The position numbers and the translations under genes were made by a program. Under the pieces are notes generated by a model, which worked only from the letters and a program-made list of their open reading frames with translations, was not told the DNA's origin and searched no databases. A stretch of DNA of 64,000 nucleotides. It comes from Chloroflexi bacterium TSY. GTDB taxonomy: Bacteria > Chloroflexota > Anaerolineae > Caldilineales > Caldilineaceae. Positions 38,011-47,542 of the stretch are shown piece after piece (position 1 is the first letter of the stretch; the number at the start of each line of letters is the position of its first letter). Location of the stretch: assembly GCA_019217005.1 (NCBI GenBank), contig JAHBNG010000029.1, forward strand, positions 76,817-140,816. The letters are read 5' to 3'.

Positions 38011-39015
38011 TCACGCAATTTCGTCGAGTCGAACGGGGCGGTTCTCTCGATATGATTTCCAGGCAGCATGTCCCATGACGACAGAAATTCGACCATCATT
38101 CCCATCCACTGGGACAGGCGTATCATCCCGAACAGCCGCCATAAAAGCCCGCATCTCATCTACATATGAGTCCATGTAGCGTTCCAGGAAAAAGTATAGG
38201 GGCTTGGCCGATTCTAATCCATCTACAGTACTCAGCACTGCTTGATATGGCGTCTTATGCCCAGACTCGATTGCACCTTTGGAGCCGAAGATCTCGGCGC
38301 GCTGATCATATCCATAAACCGCTTGTCGACTATTGTCGATCACCCCTAAGGCGCCGTTTTCAAAGCGTAATGTGATGAGAGCAGTATCGATATCATCTAC
38401 CTCGCCAATTGCTGGATCAATCATGACACCTCCGCTGGCATAGATTTCCACCACTTCGCTATCCATCAAGTGGCGCGCCATATCAAAGTCATGAATTGTC
38501 ATATCGAGGAAGATACCGCCGGATCCTTTAATGTACTCGAGTGGTGGTGGGGCCGGATCACGACTGGTAATACGTATGAGATGAGGAGTGCCAACGGCTC
38601 CGTGTTGAACAGTCTTGCGCAAGTGGCGAAAATTCGCATCAAAGCGTCGATTAAAACCAATTTGGAGTTTGATTCCCGTCTTTTCGACAACTGACAGCGC
38701 TCGATCGATTCGGGTCAACTCCAGCGCAATCGGCTTTTCGCAAAAAACATGCTTACCTGCTTCAGCTGCCTCGATAATAAAGGGAACATGTGTCTCGGTA
38801 CTGGAGCAGATGACGACGGCATCTATCTCAGAATTGGTAAGAAGATCTCGGTGATCTTGGGTTGCGTGAGGTATCCGGAATTTCTCGGCGCAGATTCTTG
38901 CCGCATCGATAAAGAGATCCGAAACTGCAATCAGATTTGCCTCTGGAATACGAAAAGCCAGACTCTCAGCGTGAACCTGACCAATGCGACCTGCACCAAT
39001 GATACCAAAATTCAA
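38011..39015 (-). CDS. iolG: Inositol 2-dehydrogenase-like oxidoreductase (Gfo/Idh/MocA)
   Basis: About 334 aa from TTG 39013-39015, chosen because GGGAGA lies 6 bp upstream; a TTG 18 bp earlier is possible. The Rossmann fold starts LNFGIIGAGRIGQVHAE. The family Lys-Pro motif is in FCEKPIAL, and the catalytic strand-helix in GGIFLDMTIHDFDMARHLM (Asp and His pair). GFNRRFDANF and TSRDPAPPP are typical of myo-inositol dehydrogenases, which oxidise inositol to scyllo-inosose with NAD. No other iol genes are near, so a related sugar alcohol is possible. Confidence 0.85.
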   Translation of the reverse strand: MNFGIIGAGRIGQVHAESLAFRIPEANLIAVSDLFIDAARICAEKFRIPHATQDHRDLLTNSEIDAVVICSSTETHVPFIIEAAEAGKHVFCEKPIALELTRIDRALSVVEKTGIKLQIGFNRRFDANFRHLRKTVQHGAVGTPHLIRITSRDPAPPPLEYIKGSGGIFLDMTIHDFDMARHLMDSEVVEIYASGGVMIDPAIGEVDDIDTALITLRFENGALGVIDNSRQAVYGYDQRAEIFGSKGAIESGHKTPYQAVLSTVDGLESAKPLYFFLERYMDSYVDEMRAFMAAVRDDTPVPVDGNDGRISVVMGHAAWKSYRENRPVRLDEIA

Positions 39016-39404
39016 GATTTGTCTCCCAACCAAATCAGACGATATGGCTCATCTAGAAAAGAGGGTGAATCGGATATGATTCCGACCAACACCTTGCACA
39101 CATCTGAGAAATGAGCGAACTTTGTTTGCGATCTATTTTAGCGCATCTACCACTCCAGAACAAAACAAAGGAAAGGAAAGAGAAGAGAAGATGATCTTCC
39201 CCTTCTATCTAACTCCATTGACCAATTGCGTTGACGCATTCTTGGAGGGCTGCAACAAAACAGTTACACTTGTAACAGTATCGAGTCTTCACATCATAAT
39301 GTAGTCATAATGAATAACCACATCATTTAGACTTCGAACAATCATCCCTCGATAGAAAACGACCTGATTATCCGAAGTCTAAGTGGCGTTTGTGTAAGGA
39401 ACAA
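39016..39404. other. Intergenic region containing a family D element
   Basis: Divergent promoter region for the oxidoreductase and the helicase. A family D copy occupies about 39314-39390 (arms ACCACATCATTTAGACTTCG / CCGAAGTCTAAGTGGCG), immediately upstream of the helicase start. No other gene is seen. Confidence 0.6.
39314..39390. repeat. Family D inverted-repeat element, copy before the helicase
   Basis: About 77 bp, imperfect arms, more diverged from the copy at 29733 than the family C copies are from each other. It ends 15 bp before the ATG at 39405, so it must overlap the 5' leader or promoter of the helicase gene. Confidence 0.75.
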
Positions 39405-41375
39405 ATGGCAAATATATTCTCACAAATCACACAAAGCGTTTCCCAAGGGATCAAGCGCCTCTTCGATCGATCTCCGACAGCTAGCTCTACCGCTGAGCTG
39501 AAGAATCATTCAACTGCGACGAAAGGACAAACGTCCTTTCCTTCTATCCATCCTCCGTCTATTAAGAAGTCTTCTGTGTCAACTGATGGCTCGCGGAAAG
39601 AACAGCTAGATCAAATTAGCCCCCATACAAAAAAGAAAGTAACGTCTAAGCAACGTCAAACCCAACGACGGACGACAACTTCTCATTCCAATAAAAGAAG
39701 ATCCAGCAATAGAAACGACCATACGAGCCAAAACGAACGCCGAAATGCTCGTCAGGGTAGACAAAGGAATCAAGGCCATCAGAGGAACGTCAAGTCAGCA
39801 GAAAACAACTTAAGAAAAGAGAAAAGTAGCCATGAAGTCACTCAGAAAGAAACAACGCAAGATGAGGTGACCTCAGAAGATATTGTCGAACCTGAAATTT
39901 CTTTACCAGAGATGAGTTTGAAGGATCTACCCCCATTGCTGCAACAAGCAGCGGCGTCAGCGAACTGGACAAACTTGATGCCAGTTCAGCGTCAAGCAAT
40001 TCCCTATATGCTAGCGGGGCGCGATTTGATGGTTCAATCACGGACAGGTAGCAGTAAGACAGGGGCGTTTATTTTACCAATTTTGGAGCGTATCCAATCA
40101 AACCAGAATGCCTGTCAGGCTCTTGTATTGGTGCCAACACGTGAATTAGCAGAACAGGTCACAAAAGAGGCCAAGATGCTCAGTGCTGCCACCGAAGTTC
40201 GTTGCGTGGCGGTCTATGGCGGTGTCAAATATGGACCGCAGACTGACGCTCTGCGCAAGGGCGCTCAGTTGGTCATTGGCACACCGGGGCGTATTTTGGA
40301 CCATTTGTTACGGCGCAATTTACGTTTGGACAAGCTTCAGGTTCTGGTCTTCGACGAAGCCGATCGCATGCTCTCGATGGGTTTCTATCCAGACATGCGG
40401 GAAGTGCAGCGCTATCTTCCGAAGCGCAATATCAATGCTTATCTCTTCTCTGCAACTTTTCCAGCTCACGTGATGCGTCTGGCCGGCGAATTTCTCTCCA
40501 AACCCACTTTTCTGAACCTCAGTCAAGATCTGGTTCACGTGGCAGAAGCAGAGCATACCTATTATATGGTCCCCGCCATGAAGAAGGATCGCAGTCTCAT
40601 ACGCCTTATTGAGACCGAAAACCCAGCTTCGGCTATTATCTTTTGCAACACGAAAAAGACCGTTCACTATGTCACCGTCGTGCTCCAACGCTTTGGGTAT
40701 GATGCGGATGAATTAAGTTCTGATCTGAGCCAGCAAGCGCGTACAAACGTGCTCAATCGCGTACGAGACGGCGACTTGCGTTTTCTGGTTGCAACGGACG
40801 TGGCGGCTCGCGGTATCGATATACCTGAACTCTCTCATGTTTTCCAGTATGAACCGCCCGAGGATCCCGAATCATATATTCATCGTGCAGGGCGCACTGC
40901 ACGTGCTGGAGCCACTGGCGTTGCCGTTGCGCTTGTCGAGAATATCGGTGAACGACTCCTGTTGGATCGGATTGCCAAACGGTATGACATTAAACTAGAG
41001 GAGCGAACGTTACCTTCAGATGAAGATGTTGCGTCCATTGTCTCCGAGCGAGTGACAACGCTGTTAGAAACGCAGATACGCAATAGGGATAACATCAAAA
41101 GCGAACGCCTGAGGCGTTTTGTTCCCATGATTGCGGAGTTGACCGAGAGTGAAGAAGGCCAGTCGTTGCTGGCCATGCTGGTCGATGACTTTTATCAGCA
41201 ATCTTTGCACGCGCCACTGATTGCACCAGACAAAAACCATTCACCCCAGCGTGGTGAGCGAACGGGCAATCGGTCTAGTCGTCAGACTGGTCAAAATGGA
41301 AAACGTCGCTCCAGAGGGCAAAACCGACGACCACCCAGACGACGTAGCGCAACGAGTCGAAGCGAACATCGGTGA
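39405..41375 (+). CDS. DEAD-box ATP-dependent RNA helicase
   Basis: 656 aa from ATG 39405, with AAGGA 5 bp upstream; a TTG 15 bp earlier falls in the family D element. A long basic, low-complexity N-terminus (about 20-165) precedes the core: Q-motif MPVQRQAIPYMLAGRDL, motif I SRTGSSKTGAF (the usual GSGKT Gly is Ser), motif II VFDEADRM, motif III SATFP, motif V VATDVAARGIDIPEL and motif VI HRAGRTARAG. The C-terminal tail is again Arg-rich. DEAD proteins of this build (CshA/DeaD-like) unwind RNA in ribosome assembly and cold adaptation. The motif I substitution is unusual but ATP binding may be retained. A strong terminator follows. Confidence 0.9.
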   Translation: MANIFSQITQSVSQGIKRLFDRSPTASSTAELKNHSTATKGQTSFPSIHPPSIKKSSVSTDGSRKEQLDQISPHTKKKVTSKQRQTQRRTTTSHSNKRRSSNRNDHTSQNERRNARQGRQRNQGHQRNVKSAENNLRKEKSSHEVTQKETTQDEVTSEDIVEPEISLPEMSLKDLPPLLQQAAASANWTNLMPVQRQAIPYMLAGRDLMVQSRTGSSKTGAFILPILERIQSNQNACQALVLVPTRELAEQVTKEAKMLSAATEVRCVAVYGGVKYGPQTDALRKGAQLVIGTPGRILDHLLRRNLRLDKLQVLVFDEADRMLSMGFYPDMREVQRYLPKRNINAYLFSATFPAHVMRLAGEFLSKPTFLNLSQDLVHVAEAEHTYYMVPAMKKDRSLIRLIETENPASAIIFCNTKKTVHYVTVVLQRFGYDADELSSDLSQQARTNVLNRVRDGDLRFLVATDVAARGIDIPELSHVFQYEPPEDPESYIHRAGRTARAGATGVAVALVENIGERLLLDRIAKRYDIKLEERTLPSDEDVASIVSERVTTLLETQIRNRDNIKSERLRRFVPMIAELTESEEGQSLLAMLVDDFYQQSLHAPLIAPDKNHSPQRGERTGNRSSRQTGQNGKRRSRGQNRRPPRRRSATSRSEHR

Positions 41376-41394
41376 AAAAGCAATTTACATATAA

Positions 41395-41446
41395 GCAAAA
41401 AGCTCGTCCAATCAAGTGTTGTTGGACGAGCTTTTTGCTTCTGTTG
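41395..41446 (+). terminator. Terminator after the helicase gene
   Basis: Stem AAAAAGCTCGTCCAA / TTGGACGAGCTTTTT with a 10-nt loop, 16-base perfect pairing and a T-run. Confidence 0.85.
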
Positions 41447-41476
41447 TTTATGCGTTTATAGCTTCCAAAAATTCGA

Positions 41477-41554
41477 GAGTGTGTCCCAAAGTGTGTAACT
41501 GTAGCCAATTCTCTAACTGAGCAGTGTCCATTTAGATACTTTGCGGTACACATC
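41477..41554. repeat. Family A inverted-repeat element, copy 4
   Basis: 78 bp, arms GAGTGTGTCCC / GGTACACATC. A duplicated flank CCAAAAATTC is seen on both sides (41465-41474 and about 41555-41564), supporting transposition with a target duplication of about 9-10 bp. Confidence 0.85.
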
Positions 41555-41610
41555 CAAAAATTCTGTACTACATCTCTAAGAACAAAGACGGAAAAGCTCT
41601 TTTAGATAGC

Positions 41611-43096
41611 TGCTAACCGACAGGACATCGTGGAGTAAACCGTTGGCGGAGATACCGCCAGAACATCGTGGAGGTTTTTGTTGAAAAGACCGCCAGCAAA
41701 GCGTGTAGATTAGCGTTTATTTATCCGACAATTCGTACTTGAATTGTTTGACGAGACGACCTTTGTGATAAATCTTCAAGACACGCATCTTGGTGAAGAG
41801 CGACGCCTTGATATACTGAAACTTGAGTCGGCGACCAACTTTGAATTGCTGGCTCAAGATATTTACAGTGCCGTTGGACTTAACCAAACGGATGAAAGAG
41901 ACTTTGCCGACGGAAATGGGATGCTTCTCCAGATGCAACCGACAATCGGCCGGTAATTTTCGCAATTGTTTGCTACGTCGATAAGCAACGGTTGTCTGAT
42001 GACCAAGGTGGGCATGGACATGTTGTTCATTGACGGTCAAGATAAGGCGAGAAACCTGACGGCGTACATCAAAGGGACGACGATAGGTGCGCTCAAGTAG
42101 AAGAGGCTGAAACCAGCCGTTAAACTGTTCGACAGAGCCGTTGTAACAGGGTTTGCCTTCCGGGAGGAAAGAGACTTCTACTTGTAATCGCAAAGCCAGT
42201 CGAATGACTCGGCTCAGTGAGCGGCAGCGGTGCCCCAACCAGTAAATTCTTTGCCATTATCGAACTGAACGATGGCTGGGATGCCGAGCTTCATCCAGGC
42301 ATGAACCAAGAATTCAAGAACCGTATCAGAGGTACGGTTGGTGACGAACTCGATATAGACAGCCTGATCAAAGATGTCCCGACAGACCAGAAAGTAGTAG
42401 CGAGTCTTATCATCTTTGAGATAGCGAGGTCCAACAAAGTCAACCTGATGCACCTGATTGCTATCCTGCGCCTGCGGTCCCGGATATTCGGTCCGTGCAA
42501 TTCGAGGAGCAAGCTGCAAGGGTGGACAGGATAATCCAGCCTGATTGACAATCCGCTCAATTGTCCGTGCTGATGGTAGAGGCGTGTATCCCAAGTTTTC
42601 TAGTTCTGCTCGGATTTGCTCGGCGCCCACCAATCCGTATCGCGTCTCGGCTGTCGCTCGTTTGGTTAAGCGTTTCCGAATACTGATTATCGCTCGCTCA
42701 ATATGGGGCGGTGTTCGATTCGTCACTTGCCGAGGAGCACGCGTCAAATCGTACAATCCTGCAGGTCCTACATCCATGTATCGACGCCACCACTTATGGA
42801 ACCAACTCTCTGAACGATTTAATGTTTGGCAGATCGCTTCAATATTTTCTCCGGCCAGACGCAATCGGATCGCTGCTTGTCTTGCCGATAACTCATCGTG
42901 CATTTTGTTCTCCTTTCGCTTGCTGGCGGTTTCAGGAAAACACTATACGCGACCTTACCAAATTTCTGATGCTTACTATCCTTTTTATGACGCGTCTTTC
43001 CGACACAAACCTCCACGATGTTCTGTCGGTCTCTTGCGCTTTTTACTACACGTTTCGCTGTCGGTTAAAACCTCCACGATGTTCTGTCGGTTAGCA
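41611..43096 (-). mobile_element. IS481-like insertion sequence (1486 bp)
   Basis: Terminal inverted repeats TGCTAACCGACAG / CTGTCGGTTAGCA with a 6-bp target duplication GATAGC (41605-41610 and 43097-43102). Each end carries two copies of a sub-terminal motif (ACATCGTGGAG left, CTCCACGATGTTCTGTCGG right), probably transposase binding sites. One split transposase gene inside. It lies 14 bp beyond the glutaredoxin stop, so that gene is not damaged. Confidence 0.9.
41717..42903 (-). pseudogene. IS481-like transposase with a -1 frameshift
   Basis: The first part (42903-42214, 229 aa) has HTH domains (ARQAAIRLRLAGENIEAICQ, NRSESWFHKWWRRYMD) and the rve-type catalytic core with its first two Asp (VHQVDFVGPRYL and IVQFDNGKEFTGWG). 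The second part (42238-41717) is in the -1 frame and begins GHRCRSLSRVIRLALRLQ, with the catalytic Glu in YNGSVEQFNGWFQ. The switch lies at a GGGG run near 42230. Joined, the protein would be about 395 aa and complete. I see no standard slippery heptamer, so this is more likely a mutation than programmed frameshifting. Confidence 0.85.
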
Positions 43097-43110
43097 GATA
43101 GCCATATTTT

Positions 43111-43353
43111 CTACAGTAAATTCGTCTGTACCCAGCGAATGATGTCATCTGACTCATACATTACTTCACCATCGATCATCAAAGCGGGTACTTGAGTCTT
43201 GCCTCCAGCTTCCATCAATTCCTGTCGGGCTACAGGATCCATCAATGTATCTTTCATTGGAATGTCAACGTTGTTCACTGATAGAAAATGTCGCACCCGC
43301 ATACAAAACGGACACATATCGTATTGGTATAAAACTAACTCTCGCTCTTTCAT
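43111..43353 (-). CDS. Glutaredoxin-like protein
   Basis: 80 aa. Thioredoxin fold with active site YDMCPFCMRVRHFL (CPFC), the cis-proline loop KTQVPALMIDG and the glutathione-binding helix YESDDIIRWV. The CPFC motif resembles NrdH/GST-N-like small redoxins. It reduces disulfides or glutathionylated proteins in the cytoplasm. Single gene; an insertion sequence abuts its 3' end. Confidence 0.88.
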   Translation of the reverse strand: MKERELVLYQYDMCPFCMRVRHFLSVNNVDIPMKDTLMDPVARQELMEAGGKTQVPALMIDGEVMYESDDIIRWVQTNLL

Positions 43354-43747
43354 GGTTTAACGTACCCCTATCAAAACGCAGTAACTATTTAAGATTATTC
43401 CAAACATAAAGCGCCCAGCGCATCGAAACATAAAGCGCCCAGCGCATCGAATGGATTAGATGTTGCGTATTGCATATTGCAGTGCTCAGTATAGAAACTT
43501 AAGTATATCCTATACTGTAGTCAGACTAACAATTCGAGAACAGACAGAATGTTCTGACACAATGCAAACATTTTGCTAATGCGATGCATATATTTAAATT
43601 GTATACTAGACCACAAATGAAGAAAAAGGGGAGCGTGTCCCAAAGTGTGTAACTGTTGCCGATTCTCTGACCGAGCGGCGTCCATTTACACACTATGTGG
43701 TACATACTCAAAAAATAAGAATGGTATCCATTGGAGGATTTCAATAG
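43354..43747. other. Intergenic region with a 24-bp tandem repeat and a family A element
   Basis: AAACATAAAGCGCCCAGCGC followed by ATCG is present twice in tandem (about 43404-43451). Family A copy 5 lies at 43631-43709 just before clpB. The clpB ribosome site GGAGG is at about 43733-43737. No CIRCE-type heat-shock operator is seen. Confidence 0.65.
43631..43709. repeat. Family A inverted-repeat element, copy 5
   Basis: 79 bp, arms GAGCGTGTCCC / GGTACATACTC. It ends 38 bp before the clpB start, so it lies in or next to the clpB promoter. Confidence 0.82.
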
Positions 43748-46255
43748 ATGAGATTTGATAAATTTACACAAAAGGCTCAGGAAGCCGTTGTCGAATCCAA
43801 CAACTTGGCCGAACAATACAACCATCCAACGCTTGAGCCAGAACATATGCTGGCGGCGTTGTTACAACAAGATGGCGGCGTTGTTCCTGCAGTCATCAAC
43901 AAGATTGGCAACGATCTTACCACCATCTTGCGCGAAGCACAGGATATCGCTCACAATATGAAGGATGATTATACCTCAACAGAGCATTTACTGATGGCGA
44001 TGGCGTCCAAAGGCGGGCGTGTGCAGCAACTGCTCAACCGTCATGGCATTGATTACAATGCGATTATGCAAGCTCTGGCGAGCGTCCGCGGCAATCAACG
44101 GGTAACAACGGACAATCCGGAAGCGCAATATGAGGCACTGAGCAAATATGGTCGCGATCTGACCGAAGAGGCGCGCAAGGGGAAGTTGGATCCCGTCATC
44201 GGGCGTGATGAAGAGATCCGGCGCGTCATTCAGATTCTGAGCAGACGCACCAAGAACAATCCTGTTCTGATTGGCGAACCAGGTGTCGGAAAGACTGCAA
44301 TTGCCGAGGGCCTGGCGCAACGAATTATTAACGGCGACGTTCCGACAGGTCTACGTGATAAGAAATTGATCGCCTTGGATTTGGGTGCCTTGGTCGCCGG
44401 TGCAAAATACCGAGGAGAGTTTGAAGAGCGGTTGAAGGCTGTGCTACAAGAAATTAAGGCCGCAGAGGGTGAGATTCTGCTCTTCATTGACGAGATGCAT
44501 ACGCTCGTCGGAGCTGGCGCAGCCGAGGGGAGTATGGATGCCGGTAATATGCTCAAGCCAATGCTCGCGCGCGGCGAACTTCACACGATTGGTGCCACAA
44601 CCTTAGATGAATATCGTCAATATATCGAGAAGGACGCTGCATTGGAGCGACGTTTTCAACCCGTTTATGTTGAACAGCCTAGCGTGGAAGATACGATTAG
44701 CATTCTGCGTGGTCTCAAAGAGCGCTACGAAGTCCATCATGGCGTGCGCATCACCGACAGTGCTGCAATTGCGGCTGCTACGCTCAGCAATCGCTATATC
44801 ACAGACCGTTTTCTACCAGACAAGGCCATCGATCTCATCGACGAGGCAGCGTCACGGCTGCGTATGCAGATCGATTCCAAGCCACAGGAGCTAGATGAGA
44901 TCGACCGTCAAGTTATGCAGCTTGAGATCGAGCGAGAGGCGCTTAAGAAGGAAAAGGACAAAGCCAGTCTCGAACGTCTGAATGCCTTAGAAAAAGAATT
45001 GGCCAACTTGAAGGAAGAGAGTGCCCAGATCACAAGCCGCTGGGATGCAGAGCGCGAGTCGATTATTGCGATGCGGACACTAAAGGAAGAGATCGATCAA
45101 GTGCGGACCGAGATCGAACAAGCCGAGCGAGCGTATGATTTGCAAAAAGCGGCGGAGCTGCGCTATGGCAAAATGGGGCAACTAGAAAGCAAGCTTGCCC
45201 AAGCGGAAGAGCGAGTACGCCAGTTACAAGAACATGGTGCACTGCTCAAAGAAGAAGTTGACGGTGACGAAATCGCAACCGTTGTCAGCAAATGGACGGG
45301 CATTCCCATCTCCAAACTAATGGAGGGTGAGGTTCAGAAGCTACTTCAGTTGGAAAGCGAACTGCATACGCGCGTCATCGGACAAGAGGAAGCGGTCCAG
45401 GCTGTCTCTGCGGCTATCCGCCGAAGCCGGGCTGGATTACAGGATCCAAACCGACCCATTGGTAGCTTCATCTTCTTGGGACCAACCGGTGTGGGGAAGA
45501 CTGAGCTAGCCCGGACGCTTGCGGCCTATCTCTTTGACGATGAACAAAACATCGTACGCATCGACATGAGTGAGTATCAAGAGCGACATACCGTTGCCAG
45601 ACTGATTGGTGCGCCTCCTGGCTACGTAGGCTACGATCAGGGTGGTCAATTGACCGAGGCGGTACGACGGCGTCCCTATTCGGTGGTGCTCTTCGATGAG
45701 ATCGAAAAGGCTCATCCCGAGGTTTTCAACGTACTGCTTCAGGTATTAGACGACGGTCGCTTGACTGATTCCCAAGGAAGGACAGTTGATTTTCGCAATA
45801 CCGTCATCATCATGACGAGTAATCTGGGTAGTCAACACATATTGGATGTGGAAGATGGAGACGAGGGTGAGATGCAGCGCCGCGTAATTGAAGTGCTCCA
45901 TGCCAGCTTCCGACCTGAATTTTTGAATCGCATCGATGAGACCATTATCTTCCATCGACTTCATCAGGACCAGTTGGGTGCCATCATCGAGATCCAGCTT
46001 GGTCATTTGCGTAGGCGATTGGCTGAGCGCAACATCAGCATCGAGTTGACAGGAGCAGCCAAAGAGCGACTGGTGCAAGAGGGTTATGACCCAGCCTTTG
46101 GTGCTCGCCCACTCAAGCGTGTTCTCCAGCAGCGCATTGCCGATCCGCTTGCCATGAAGATTCTGGAAGGCAGCATTTATGACGGCGAGCATATACAAGT
46201 GGACGTGATGGGTGATGAACTAAGCTTTACGGCGGTGGAGGCAATGGAGCGGTAA
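43748..46255 (+). CDS. clpB: ATP-dependent chaperone ClpB
   Basis: 835 aa. A cytoplasmic AAA+ disaggregase working with DnaK. The Clp N domain starts [23 protein letters not shown]1 has Walker [17 protein letters not shown] and Walker [12 protein letters not shown] coiled-coil M domain spans about 385-500. NBD2 has [29 protein letters not shown] and the sensor-2 FGARPLKRV. The protein is about 20-25 residues shorter than typical ClpB (857 in E. coli); the gap lies in the N domain between its two repeats (around residue 60-75, [19 protein letters not shown]). Both ATPase sites are intact. It is monocistronic with a strong terminator. Confidence 0.95.
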   Translation: MRFDKFTQKAQEAVVESNNLAEQYNHPTLEPEHMLAALLQQDGGVVPAVINKIGNDLTTILREAQDIAHNMKDDYTSTEHLLMAMASKGGRVQQLLNRHGIDYNAIMQALASVRGNQRVTTDNPEAQYEALSKYGRDLTEEARKGKLDPVIGRDEEIRRVIQILSRRTKNNPVLIGEPGVGKTAIAEGLAQRIINGDVPTGLRDKKLIALDLGALVAGAKYRGEFEERLKAVLQEIKAAEGEILLFIDEMHTLVGAGAAEGSMDAGNMLKPMLARGELHTIGATTLDEYRQYIEKDAALERRFQPVYVEQPSVEDTISILRGLKERYEVHHGVRITDSAAIAAATLSNRYITDRFLPDKAIDLIDEAASRLRMQIDSKPQELDEIDRQVMQLEIEREALKKEKDKASLERLNALEKELANLKEESAQITSRWDAERESIIAMRTLKEEIDQVRTEIEQAERAYDLQKAAELRYGKMGQLESKLAQAEERVRQLQEHGALLKEEVDGDEIATVVSKWTGIPISKLMEGEVQKLLQLESELHTRVIGQEEAVQAVSAAIRRSRAGLQDPNRPIGSFIFLGPTGVGKTELARTLAAYLFDDEQNIVRIDMSEYQERHTVARLIGAPPGYVGYDQGGQLTEAVRRRPYSVVLFDEIEKAHPEVFNVLLQVLDDGRLTDSQGRTVDFRNTVIIMTSNLGSQHILDVEDGDEGEMQRRVIEVLHASFRPEFLNRIDETIIFHRLHQDQLGAIIEIQLGHLRRRLAERNISIELTGAAKERLVQEGYDPAFGARPLKRVLQQRIADPLAMKILEGSIYDGEHIQVDVMGDELSFTAVEAMER

Positions 46256-46327
46256 ACCGATGTTGTGACAAATTAGAGACGACCAAATCTCAGGTTACAC
46301 ATCCCTGTGATTCTTTTACAATTACTC

Positions 46328-46366
46328 AAAGAGAATCCCTGTTCGCGCGAACAGGGATTCTCTTTT
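46328..46366 (+). terminator. Terminator after clpB
   Basis: A perfect palindrome, AAAGAGAATCCCTGTTCGCG and its complement, followed by TTTTCC. 18-bp stem. Confidence 0.9.
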
Positions 46367-46438
46367 CCTGGATTTTGTAGTAAATGTGGTAGAATTCTCT
46401 TATTCGCCCAAACCTGATTCTTCAAAATAGAGGGATTC

Positions 46439-47218
46439 ATGAATTCTCCAGATACAGAGACACTGGATCAAACAATCGAAGAGCAAAAAAGCAAAGACGT
46501 AAAGGGTTCTCCGCAATCTCCAGAGATGACTTTAGCCAACGAAATTATTGAGGCGCTTGATGAACGCCCCGCCGCCAAAATGGTGCGCGATACGGTGACA
46601 ACGATTGGTCTTGAACGGGCCAATGCGTTTTTCCAGCAGACATTGGAGATTGAAGCCAATGGTGGCATGGAAACGGCCAATGGCAAGAGACGGCGGACAC
46701 CAGGTGGCGTCTTTCTTTATTTAGTGCGCAAGAACGTCTCAACAGAGGAACGAAAAGCTATCTTCCCCAAAAATGGGAAACCGAGCGCAAACAGAAAAAA
46801 GAAATCCAGTGCGAAACCCGCAGTCGACCCACTCAAATGGGAAGATGCGTTGAAGTATGCTCGCGCACTCCTGCAACATGAGAAAGGACAAGCAAGAAGC
46901 GTGGAAGTCAAATTGATCGGCCGCCCAGCCAAGGTTGCCAAGACCCAATCGTGTATGGTTGTGATGATGGAGGGAAAGGGTGCGCCCAAGTCACTGCCAA
47001 AAGGATTGCCAACCCCTCCCGAACAGTCTCAATCGTTCGCTGTCTTCATTTCGAATAAGCATTGGAAAAAAGCAAGCGAAGAATTAAAAGTAAGTAAGAA
47101 CGCCGAGCTGTTGGTACGCGGACACCCAGTCTTTCAGCCAGAAAAAGCGATGACGATGCTGTTAGCCCAAGCAGTTGAAGTGATCGAACGAAAGCCCAAA
47201 AAGCCAAAGACCGAATAG
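46439..47218 (+). CDS. PHAX RNA-binding-domain protein
   Basis: 259 aa. Residues about 30-105 match the PHAX domain, first known from the eukaryotic snRNA export adaptor: a helical start (ANEIIEALDERPAAKMVRD), then GLERANAFFQQTLEIEANGG and the hallmark ETANGKRRRTPGGVFLYLVR. A basic linker (NRKKKSSAKP) follows and then a C-terminal domain of about 110 residues (SVEVKLIGRPAKVAKTQ, FAVFISNKHWKKASEELKV, AELLVRGHPVFQ), probably an all-beta fold I do not recognise. Bacterial PHAX proteins have no established role; single-stranded RNA binding is the likely activity. It has its own leader after the clpB terminator. DUF2905 lies downstream, with a family A element between. Confidence 0.82.
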   Translation: MNSPDTETLDQTIEEQKSKDVKGSPQSPEMTLANEIIEALDERPAAKMVRDTVTTIGLERANAFFQQTLEIEANGGMETANGKRRRTPGGVFLYLVRKNVSTEERKAIFPKNGKPSANRKKKSSAKPAVDPLKWEDALKYARALLQHEKGQARSVEVKLIGRPAKVAKTQSCMVVMMEGKGAPKSLPKGLPTPPEQSQSFAVFISNKHWKKASEELKVSKNAELLVRGHPVFQPEKAMTMLLAQAVEVIERKPKKPKTE

Positions 47219-47238
47219 ACATCAGAAACCTCATGACC

Positions 47239-47317
47239 GAGTGTGTACCACAATGTGTGTGATTGGACGCCACTCAGTCAGAGGATCGACTGTATTTACA
47301 CACTTTGGGACACACTC
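47239..47317. repeat. Family A inverted-repeat element, copy 6 (at the DUF2905 start codon)
   Basis: 79 bp, arms GAGTGTGTACC / GGGACACACTC. Exact 9-bp target duplication CTCATGACC at 47230-47238 and 47318-47326. The duplicated site includes the start codon of the downstream gene, so the element separates the gene from its original leader but recreates the ATG. Confidence 0.92.
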
Positions 47318-47320
47318 CTC

Positions 47321-47542
47321 ATGACCGAAATCGGACGTGTTCTGATCTTCGCCGGACTCGGCATTTTTCTTCTCGGTCTGATCCTTACCGCCATTGGACG
47401 GGTTCCCGGTGCAGGTCGTCTGCCCGGGGATTTTGTCTACCGTGGCGATAACATAACAGTCTTCGCCCCCATCGGAACTATGATCCTCCTCAGTCTTATC
47501 CTCACGATTGCGATCAATATTGTTGTGCGATTCCTGCGTTAA
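47321..47542 (+). CDS. DUF2905 small membrane protein
   Basis: 73 aa. MTEIGRVLIFAGLGIFLLGL is one membrane helix, RVPGAGRLPGDFVYRGDN the conserved DUF2905 loop, and the rest a second helix (IGTMILLSLILTIAINIVVR). Inner-membrane protein of unknown function, widespread. Its start codon lies in the right-hand target duplication of a family A element, so the native ribosome binding site is now 80 bp away; expression may be reduced. Confidence 0.85.
   Translation: MTEIGRVLIFAGLGIFLLGLILTAIGRVPGAGRLPGDFVYRGDNITVFAPIGTMILLSLILTIAINIVVRFLR

Noticed and set aside
9486..43096. An integrated island bounded by the recombinase homologue
   Set aside because: No direct repeats, tRNA target or cargo shift in base composition is seen, and the recombinase site residues are lost.
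43404..43451. Two 24-bp direct repeats as a CRISPR-like array
   Set aside because: The repeats are directly adjacent with no spacers, only two units, and no cas genes are present.
41477..43709. Composite transposon formed by two family A copies flanking the IS481-like element and glutaredoxin
   Set aside because: The IS481-like element has its own terminal repeats and 6-bp duplication, and family A copies have their own flanking duplications, so the insertions are independent.
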